Source of the DNA: Sphaerosporella brunnea
Lineage: Eukaryota; Ascomycota; Pezizomycetes; Pezizales; Pyronemataceae
DNA: 64,000 nucleotides
Reading direction: 5' to 3'
NCBI GenBank assembly: GCA_008704415.1
Contig: VXIS01000124.1
Location: forward strand, 1-64,000
Part shown: positions 55,101 to 64,000 of the stretch, one piece after another
Numbering within the stretch: the first letter of the stretch is position 1
Layout: every line of letters begins with the position of its first letter
The notes under the pieces: model-generated
The model's input: only the letters and a program-made list of their open reading frames with translations
The model's database searches: none
Told to the model about the DNA's origin: nothing
Translations under genes and position numbers: made by a program

Positions 55101-56590
55101 CTACATCCTCCGAGACCGACTTCCTCTTTCAATCGCATCCATCCTCCTCCACTCCCTCATACCAGCGGTGCCCAGACTCCCCTCGCCACCTTCAGATCTA
55201 TGCTCCCATCCTCCCAGCCTCACCACAAGTGCAGTAGCATTATCACCCGCATCACCAACTTCATCCACGAACGCCACCAACTCTCTGCTCGCCTCCTCAG
55301 GGGTTTTGCATTCCTTGACCAGGTCGCAAATCTCCTGATCCCCAATCACCGTGCTCACTCCATCAGACACAAGTACCAGGAACGCATACTCTCCAGCTCC
55401 CAGCTCTCGCATCGTCAACTCCGGCTCTGCGGTGACACCGAGCCGCTTCTGCGTCACGTCGCCCACGGAACGGGTATTGGCAAAGATGCCGAATCGCTCC
55501 TCGCCAAAGGCGTCAGAGACGAACGCGGCGGCGTAGCGGCGGAGCCGCGCGGATTCGGAGACGGAGGAGGGGTGGTGAATTGTAGTTAGCGGAACTGCGA
55601 GGCCATCCGAGACGCGGCAGAGAAGGGCGCGGGTGTCGCCGAGGTGAGCAGTTATGAGAGTCGAAGTCTGGTGGGGATGCCAATACGGCTCCGCAGATCT
55701 GCAGCGAATCAGTCATGATGTCTCATGCCAGGAAGGAAACTCTTACGAAGAACTTAACAGCACCACACTGGCGGTGGATCCGCCACTAAATGGATTTATC
55801 TCCCCCTGATCTCCCATTTTGAGCTGTTCCGGCATCTCCTCCTCTTTCAAAAACCACGGACGTGTATTTTTGATGAAGTCGATGTCCGCCTTCAGGAATG
55901 CATAACTCAGAGTCGCGGCAATCCCACCATCCCCCTTGCGTCCAGCGCCTTTTAGTCCGAAATCGGGTCTGAATCGGCGAAAATAGCCCCCGACCTCTTT
56001 CCAAGCATCTACAAGCTCGTTCTGTAACTCTTTTCTTCTCTCTTGGTCTTCAGCACCGAACAGCGCCGCTGTGGCTTCGATGTACTGGTGGAGGTAATCT
56101 TTGAGGAACACGGAAGCGGCATCGCCACCGTGACCATCAAAAACGGCAAAATAGAATACACTAGGCTCTTCCGATTGCTCGCGAACTGCTAATTCGGTGG
56201 TGTCCACCCTTGGGGACGGTTGCTGACAGAACGGCGGGACGGAAATTATGCCAGCCTGGTAATTGTCTTCATTGTATGGGCGTGTCCCACGAGCGCGAGT
56301 GGCGCCAAAATGGTGTTTAGCCGAGCGAAGAGGAATACGCACGGTTGTTGCGGCACGATCGGAAGCAGCGGGTGATTTCCTGTGAAAGGGCAATCAGAAT
56401 GGGTTGCCCCCCACGTTGACTCAAAGTAGAAGGGACAAACAAACCCAGAATTCCCTGGTAATTGCGAATCCGGGTGTAACGAGCTTCCGGGTAGTTTCGC
56501 GGTGAAGTAATCGCGGAACCATCGTTGCTGCCTATCTGGTTGTTTACACGTTCCATATATTGCCGCCGATTTGGAGCCTCCCCATGACAT
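55101..56590 (-). CDS. PP2C-family Ser/Thr protein phosphatase (5' end uncertain)
   Basis: Three exons (56590-56445, 56379-55747, 55698-55101) give 458 aa. PP2C (PPM) landmarks in order: RPYNEDNY with the metal-proximal Asp (about 82-89), FAVFDGHGGD with DGHGG at 130-134, FSGGSTASVVLL, ITAHLGDTRALLCRVSDG, FANTRSVGDV, VLVSDGV and DNATALVV near the end. This gives the full set of metal-binding aspartates of a Mn/Mg-dependent phosphatase. The ATG at 56590 is the first in frame, but the frame stays open upstream (to about 56850) with Arg/Ser/Ala-rich, presequence-like sequence and no ATG. A further 5' exon, perhaps encoding a mitochondrial targeting signal, is therefore likely. The stop is TAG at 55103-55101. 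Confidence 0.85.
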
Positions 56591-59051
56591 GGGACTGCTA
56601 AGTAGCGATATTGGGACGCCCGCGGATGGACGTAACCATTGAACGTCCGGAATACCGCGGTTCCGCAGGTTTCTCGGGAATAGAGAGCCGCCTAGGTACG
56701 ACAATGGATCTGATGTGGGAGGCTGACGCGCAGCTGCAGCCCGACGTGAGCTGACGCTTGGTATTGGCAGCCTGACGGGGACTGCTCTAGTTCCTGTCGA
56801 CGGATGTACTCGTTTGCTGCTAAAAAAGCGCGATATGAAAACTACAGACGAGTGCTGTTAGCTTCGAGTAAGCGGTCCGCTTCGATAAGGCTGCATCATG
56901 CAGAAAACAAAAAAAATAGACGGACGAAGCATGGCCGGAAAGGCATTGGTATCAGAAGGGTCCGTGTACGCAAGGCATCTAAGACGAGCGGGATGCGGGG
57001 TGCGTATACGACAGCAAACACTACATGACAATTTCCGTTTGCGTTTGTGGAAAACGTTTCCTCATTCTCACAGCGTTGCCGACGGTACTGATGCGCAGAT
57101 AAAAGATGATCCACTCAGCTGTAACACATTACACCGCAGATTGCGGCGCAGATTCCCAAATCAGAAAGGCAGCAACTATCGCGAGAGTCATCGCGGTAGA
57201 AGCGAGCTGAACTGCGTGGTGCGAATGACAAGCCATGATTCGGAAGCGCAAAATTAAGAGAAAAGAAATTTTCCGGGAAGGACCCTTACAATAGCTGTCA
57301 TGCAGCCCCCAAGCCCCACAGCTGGTTTTTCCGTGTCCCCCACACCTTACTAACCCCGCCGACGTGCCCGCCGTAGGGCCGGATCGCAGGCGCAGAAGCT
57401 GCCTCGGCATCTGGAGTGTCCGGTCGATCCCTGCGACACACGGCCGGTGCAGGAAGGGTCTGAGGCGGGGCGTAAGAGGCCGGACTTTGCAGCGGCGAAA
57501 TCGTGCGATAACCGTGTTTCGGTGGTGATTTCTCGGGCGAAGGGTCCTCCTGCTGGCTGTTACCCCGCGATCCCCTCCAAGCAGCTTATCGGCACTCACC
57601 ACAGAACAAGAAAGCGCGGGTACCGAGAGTCACGCTCTCGCTTGGCGACTTTTCGATTGACCTCTCTCGTTTGGGAACGTTGATAGAGCTCAGAACGGTG
57701 GTGGGTGTCGTGTAGCGCGTCGGGGAAAGGAGCCTGATAAGATAGGGGCCCGGGGCTCGGAAGGCGCGTCTGGGTCGCGATTGTGGGTCGCAAGGGGGAG
57801 GTCGAGAAGCTGAGCACTAATGGGGAGGCGGGTGGAGGAGATTGGTCGTCTTGTCGTGTCTTGCTTGACGTAGTGGCTGGAGTCGTTTTGTCGTTTTCTG
57901 CGCCGGATACAGCCGGCGGTAACTCCCGAAGCCACTGTTCCCCGCCGCACAGCCACATTTGTGCAGTCACATTGCGTCACTCGGTGGTGGCTTTCCACCA
58001 GCTCCAACACAGTGTAGAGTCTAGGACAGCGGCTACGACTGGAAGGTACCTAAACATTGGTGCTAAACATATATTCTGCCTTTCAAGGCATCCACCGCGG
58101 CACAAATTCCGACCCGAAACGGTGGTTGCGGCACGCCATGCCCATGAGAAATTCGGACAGGTTTGGAATTCAACAATGTGGCCAACATTTGCCACTATCT
58201 AGCCAATACGGCTGAACCAGAGAGATATCTACTTATAGTCGCTGGCCAATCACAATATATGGCCCATGCCAATCACCTCGATAGAGCATGCTGACGACTT
58301 ACATCCCAAACACCACCAACCACAACATTTCGTCCGCGTTTTCTAAACAAAGAACCGCCAAATGAGCTCTAACTATCCATCCCATCTTTCGGTACGTCCA
58401 GACAATCAATGAGGAGCTCCTCGAGAAATGTCTTCTCAATTCGGAAGTGTAAAAGTCTCACTTTTGTAATAGGTAGATGCCTACAGAATTGCGAACTGCC
58501 GCGCATGGGTGTCCCTTTTATTGTCCGGCTCAAGGTCAAAGTATACATGTACTCTTACACAACTACAACATCCAACTCTCCAAAGAAAGGAACCCATCTT
58601 GCCCTGGCGTAGCCTGATAGGTCTTATCAATCCTATCCTTCCTTCCGAGACATGTTGAGTCTGCCTTCACATACCCCAATCTCAACTGCCACGTACCAAA
58701 ACATTACGATTTGGGATTGTATTTTGACAAGTGTGGTACTCCGTATCCCGCAATCAATATACAACACTTGGCTGATGGTGTGAGCAGGGTAAACCATGCC
58801 AACCAGGTAATTTGCGCAAGGCACAAGGCTTGTCGATCATTCATTGCAGACGTGGAATTAACGCTGACCACAAACTGCAATCATCACCATCATTAAATGG
58901 CGAGCTCAGTGGCTGAAAATTTTCACTTGGCGTTCAGTGATTTTAGAGATGCATATGCCGGGTTTTGTTACTTTGATTTCATTCACAATTTGTCACTCGG
59001 TGTATCACGGGCACCCCAGAAAAAAAGAAGGATCATCTAAATGATGAAAAA
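56591..59051. other. intergenic
   Basis: May hold the missing first exon of the phosphatase near 56600-56950 (minus strand). Otherwise no gene or repeat I can support. Confidence 0.35.
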
Positions 59052-59164
59052 CTACAGTACAAGGGATTCCCCACGTGACCCACCATAGTGCTAAACTCGC
59101 GATACCATGCTGGACTAGGGCTGAGCGGACGGGAAGCCGTGTTTTCATGGTTCTATGACTGTAG
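59052..59164 (-). rRNA. 5S ribosomal RNA gene, diverged copy
   Basis: The minus strand shows CTACAGTCATAG at the 5' end, the conserved CGGCTTCCCGTCCGCTCAGC interior, GTATCGCGAG, CTATGGTGGGT and the 3' end GTACTGTAG followed by TTTTT. Compared with the copy at 13236 it lacks about 2-3 nt in the GTGACCACATGGG region and has several substitutions. It may be a pseudogene. Confidence 0.78.
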
Positions 59165-62100
59165 CTGACTGTGAAGAAACCTTGCTCAATCTAACAGGAG
59201 GCATAGCTGTGTTACCGTAGCCTTCTCGCCTTGCACGAACCACTTCAGAAGCTACGCAACTAGAATTTTGTAGTGTATGTTTTTCTGCTGGTCAAAAGAA
59301 ATCATCAGGTAAAAAGAACAGAGAGACCGGCCAAGGGTTCCTTTGTTGGGCCCACCAGGCAGCTTTTGAATTCCTCACTCTGCAGCTGCAGCCAAAAAAG
59401 CACAAACCATGCAGTCAGTCGGAAGCGTCCAAGGAGAATGTCAACGACAACGTGGTTATCATGGTCATGGAGGGACAAGCACAAAGACACGGAAGGCGAT
59501 TGCATATCGAGCAATGCGGTGGAGGAGCATCACCGAGATAGCTAGTGCAAGTAAGTCTCATGAATCGACGTATCGGTGCTGGCCCTCTGGCACGCTTAAC
59601 GCTTGCATGGGCCTGTGCAAAGGACTGGTGGAGAGGTTAAAGATTTCTTTCAGCTGTGTTTCAATCCGGAGAGATACAAACCCGAGGAAAACTGGGGTGG
59701 CCCGGGGTTAGAGGCATGCACTACAGCAGCCATCATTTCTCACTGTGTTTTTAGTTACACCTGTGTGGAAGCTACGCTACTGTCCCTGAGCTTGTACCTC
59801 AGGCAACCGCACGGACGATGATGTACCACACATAAGCATGTCTAGATCCTGCTGCAGAGCATCTTTTTCGGGTTCAGACTGCACGTAGAATCAGACCGGA
59901 TCGGCTCCTCGATCTTCCCAGGCGCCGAGAAAAGGTAGGGATGGGCCCAGACGGATACTTCGCTGTCGAAAGAGTGACTCGGTGAGTGAATACTGCTTCT
60001 GTAACTTGGCGCATAAGTACTCGCCACGTACCGGCGTCCCAGTAGTCGAACAGTCCAACATGTGCTATACCAGTGAATTCAAATTAAAAGCCGCGGAGAG
60101 CAGCAGCCGAGACTTTCAGCTCAAAGCTTCTCCGGCCGGACCGGAGCTGGCTTTGCCGGCCAGAGAAGACAGGGGAATGATGATGCGTTGAGTAGGCGAG
60201 TTGGGCAAGTCACGGGTAGGTACATACATGCATGCAAACGTAGTTCCGAGTATGTATGTCTTCACAATTTTTTCCAACCGCTAGGTATGTACCGATGATC
60301 TCGATGGCTGTATTCGATGGTACCAAAAGTGCTAGCGAGTACGATTGAAAAGAAGAAAAGAAGAAATCCCTATCGATGAGTGCGTCGTGGGGGAGACTTG
60401 ATTGATCCGGTGAATTACTAGGTACCGTCATACTTCAGTCTCAAAACGGACAGCTGGCCCAAAACGGAAGAACCACCGCTGCGGTTCCGAACATATCGAG
60501 CAGTGCAATGATACTCGCGGACAATGGCGAACAATCGGACAATGCACTGTTTCTTTCTATGGTATGTGCTCGTACGTTGGACACATGACGCAGCGATCCA
60601 GAGAACTGTTCAACGCGTGAAACTTTGTGTAGTTCAACACGGGACGGGATGTAGTAACGGGTCTAGGGTTGAAATTTCGGACAAAATGATCATCTTCAGC
60701 AAAAGAAGCATGCCGGCCAGCTACCTCGATCCGCTGCTTGCATATATCTACTTGTGTTTAAGTAAAGTACTCGTGTTCGATCGGCTATCTCTACATTGTA
60801 GCTCTGATCTGATCGATCTATGACAAAACTATGAAGAGTCTTCGTACCGAGACCCTGGAAACTGGTGAAACGTAATTTGCAACACGGGATATGGTAACGT
60901 TGTATCGATATGGACTTCACTTCGGCAAGTAGTGAAGACATACCTCATCTAGGGTTGTAGCACAACAGGCGGACAAGTGCAATTGCTCCTGTCGACATTG
61001 TCAGATATGATGCGCTCGATGAGGATCACGGAATTTCGCTGCGCCTCGAAATGCTCAGCTAACTTTGCAAACCTTATGAGGAAAGACAAGCTCGTGTAAG
61101 CACGTACCTGCGAGCAATTATTCGTAGATACCTACTCAACTCTTGAAAGGCCATGACTCTGGAGACACCAAAACGGGTGTTGTCGCGATTGTCTCGGAGG
61201 GCTGGACACGGGACAATTGCTAAATCAGGCCGGTACATGCATGATGCATATGACAGAATTCCAGAAAAAGACGGTTGGTTCACAGTGGCTTGCAGTATGC
61301 CGCAAGAAACGATGGGGTAAGAAGAAAAATATACAAGCCAATCGGGGGTTATTCTAAATCCAATAGTAACTACAAGTAGTTGGAATTTGGAATAACCAAT
61401 GATCTTTCGCTTTGGGTTTAGTAGGCCCAAAGAACACGAAGGTTGTGGCTGACAATCGTCCAATTTTCGAGGGATGACGTAGAATACGCTCGATACGATA
61501 TGGGCTTTCGGGGCCAGTAACGTGACGACGGAGCACCGTTGCCTTTTTGGTCGCCGGATGAGTGGCTGATGCTTGCACGCTTAAGCTTACATATGTATAC
61601 ACACTACATATATGAGACATGTCTGCAGCTGCAACCTAGAGAAATGCCCTTCGATTAGCTGACAACTATCTAATCTACTCCAGCGATTAGACTCTTCAAA
61701 CGTGGACCGGACCTGGCCGAAAAAAAACAGTTGCCCGCCGAAAAAGTTCGGAATCCGATTCGGCCTTGGGACCTATGGAACCGTTTGGCACGGAGCTGTC
61801 GCCCCTAGTTTTGGCGCAGGTTTCAATTCTGGTACTTAGTAGTTACTCTGTTGAAAACCCTTGTCTACATTCATTGAGAGCAAAGAAAATAATTTCAGTC
61901 GAATCAATGATCACATACATTCAAGAGCCGCTTAACCCTGAATCGATTTGGCCTGCCGTATCACCTGCCCAGGCAAAGCGCCTATGTAACCACGCATAGG
62001 AACTTCTCTATCTGCATTAGAAAGCGGATGTACCGAATACACTGGTATGTAACTGTGATTTTAGCTTGTTTCTTTACTCCATGTTCGAACGTTCCTATCC

Positions 62101-64000
62101 ACTTAGCAACAGCGACGACAGAAAGCAGGCTGCCGCTCAATCATACACAGCGAAGAGGTTGCGAGCTTAACAATAACAACATTAATATTGGAGAAGCGAT
62201 TTCAAGAGGATTTAGAGCGCTACAACCATTGATTTTGCAGCAAAATAAAGAGTGGAGCCAAGTTCTACACTGTTTGACTATACCGAAACTTTTCACCTCT
62301 TGTTTACGTTTGATTAATCGTATTGTATTCGGCCGCTTGCGGCCATGACATATACCCCCAGGCTCAAAGTCCTACTGCACCTCCAAACTTTTCACCTTTT
62401 ATTTGTGCGTGGTTGTGGTGCAGCAGCTTGCCTTTGGACGAAAAATTGATCGCCTCTTATACGCAGCTATGCACGCACCCGCAGCTGCAGCCAGGGAACT
62501 GGAGATTTCTAACTAGGACTTGCGCATACTGCAAATGTGCGAAATGAACAGAAACACCTTGCGCCTAAGTCGCGACAAGATAGGTCCTATCGGTTCTCAT
62601 ACTCCCAAGGAATTTGGTGCAACTATAAGCGTGAACCACTACTGGCCTGGGCGAAGCCCGAACACGGAACAGATTGGATGCCAGCCGCGCATCCTTGATA
62701 ATGATCGACGATTTCGTCCACGTTGAGCCAACCCCTCGGTTGTTCTTAGTTGATTCCAGCTGAGAGGTTCATGGAAATTTGAAGAGGATCCACGCCGGGG
62801 TGATGGAGATCAGTCATGTATCTGTCTTAGTCGGAATTCTGATTTCGACTTCCCCGCTGCGATAACCGCTATCTGTGTGCGGCGACGATGTGCAGTCTGC
62901 ATCGAACTGAATTGGATGCTGATACGGGGTTCCTATCGTCATTTAAGTTTGACTCGGACAGTTTCACAGTTTGAGCTGCCTTTCGATGTGTACTTTTATT
63001 GTTTTTAAGTCCAGGGAACAAAAGACATCGTAGTGACGGATCAAAATGGTCCTCCGGGCGGCTGCCGCCATTTAAGCCCTCCTGCAGTCGGTTGCAGCAA
63101 ATGTTCCATAGGTTGTGATTCAGCAAAAGGGTAACCAGTTTGCTGGCGAATACGTACCTATGCAATAGGTACACGGACTACTTTCCCCGCGACCACTACG
63201 TCAATGGATGCTCAACGATCTCTTTTGGGCTCATGGCCTGGCCGTTGGGTTATAATGACAGGGGACAGAAAAGCCACAGTTTATTCTAACGTCATGTCAT
63301 CCAAATATCCAAATATACGACGTGGGGTATCTATTGTTCGAGCCCCACAATAAGGCGCCGTCAGCGGTTGGGATTTAGGATATTCGGACTTGGACTAGGC
63401 AAGTGAAGATCATGGCGATGCCATTGTCATCAGCGACAACCGTAAATCATCAGGATCAGAGGGAGTGACCTGGATCAAGGGAGCATTTTGCTTTTTCTGC
63501 CTGCGCACGGATTGGGATGCAACATTGGGTTGCATGCCTAATTCGTCCAGCGCTGCCTGTCGTCGATCCTTTTAGTGTCTCAGGTCCTCAGCCATTGGGA
63601 ACGCGCAGCGCACTGTTCCCGTTCGCGCATGATAAGGTCCACTGGACGGACCCGCAGCCCGTAATATGTCGAGATTTAGCCGTGTACTTCCTTCCCTCAG
63701 CCTCGCTCGCCGGTGATCCTCCGCTTTTCCCTCCTTGGCACTGGCCAGCAAACAAGAAACGTCAAAAGCAGTCGTTCCGGTGCGTAGGTACCTACGTATT
63801 CGAGTATAATTTTATCCACTGTCAGCCTTTTCGGGGGGAGGCCAGTACGAAGGGCAACGCGCTAGCTAGTTTGCGGCGCACGCGCTGTGGCTGGGGACCA
63901 ACGGGAGTCCGATCAAAAAAAATGGAATGCAAAATCGTCCTTTCTCGGAGCTGGAGATCGAGCCGAAAGCAGTCCTCTGTGTGAGAACCACGATTGGCCC
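59165..64000. other. long region without supported genes
   Basis: Nearly 5 kb in which no reading frame, alone or spliced, gives recognisable protein features. I found no RNA gene and no clear terminal repeats. It could be gene desert, heavily mutated repeats or contain short lineage-specific genes I cannot see. Confidence 0.4.

Noticed and set aside
57129..57230. 35-codon minus-strand frame with a hydrophobic stretch
   Set aside because: Too short, no leader or conservation evidence; treated as chance.
63517..63984. 155-codon plus-strand ORF at the window end
   Set aside because: No domain, signal peptide or coding-like pattern; composition resembles non-coding GC-rich sequence.

Overview
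The window looks like nuclear DNA of a filamentous ascomycete (Pezizomycotina). Genes are split by short GT-AG introns, mostly 48-70 bp. The 5S rRNA genes are dispersed single copies. Protein families are typical of these fungi: DUF3176, DUF7580, a LaeA-like methyltransferase, a C2H2 plus Zn2Cys6 regulator, GH75 chitosanase, M43 protease, and STAND/NACHT proteins. Remnants of Tad1-type LINEs and small MITEs are scattered between genes. Everything here is read by eye from the sequence; no database search was run. Gene density is low, and several stretches of 1-5 kb hold nothing I can support.

Layout. 0-12 kb: a 5'-truncated DUF7580 gene, then three secreted hydrolases. These are a PL20-like polysaccharide lyase (-), a GH75 chitosanase (+) and an M43 metalloprotease (+). 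A MITE lies between the first two. The lyase and the chitosanase end in the same six-cysteine module, with its intron at the same place. 12-16 kb: a Tad1-like LINE relic, a dispersed repeat, a 5S gene, a LINE 3' end with poly(A), a secreted DUF3237 protein (-) and a 57-aa zinc-ribbon protein. 17-19 kb: a secreted Pro/Ser-rich repeat protein (-). 21-32 kb: a Baeyer-Villiger-type monooxygenase (-), a double-zinc-finger transcription factor (-), a prolyl-4-hydroxylase-like dioxygenase (+), a DUF3176 membrane protein (-) and a four-helix membrane protein (-). 33-44 kb: an expanded family of tiny cysteine-rich proteins (three intact copies and one relic), each with a recurrent upstream cassette. 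This family is interleaved with a nine-exon LaeA-like methyltransferase and a STAND-type N-terminal-domain protein. 42-46 kb: LINE, piggyBac-like and dispersed-repeat relics. 46-50 kb: a NACHT-ankyrin NLR. 52-57 kb: an NmrA-like reductase, deoxyribose-phosphate aldolase and a PP2C phosphatase, all on the minus strand. 57-64 kb: almost empty apart from a second 5S copy.

How the genes may work together (inference). The left third is a secretome block for degrading polysaccharides, chitosan and protein. The 21-27 kb block could be a small regulator-plus-oxygenases unit without a backbone synthase. The 33-50 kb segment is the most accessory-looking. It combines an uncharacterised small Cys-rich family with two immunity-type (STAND) genes among transposon debris, and it is the best place to look for something undescribed.
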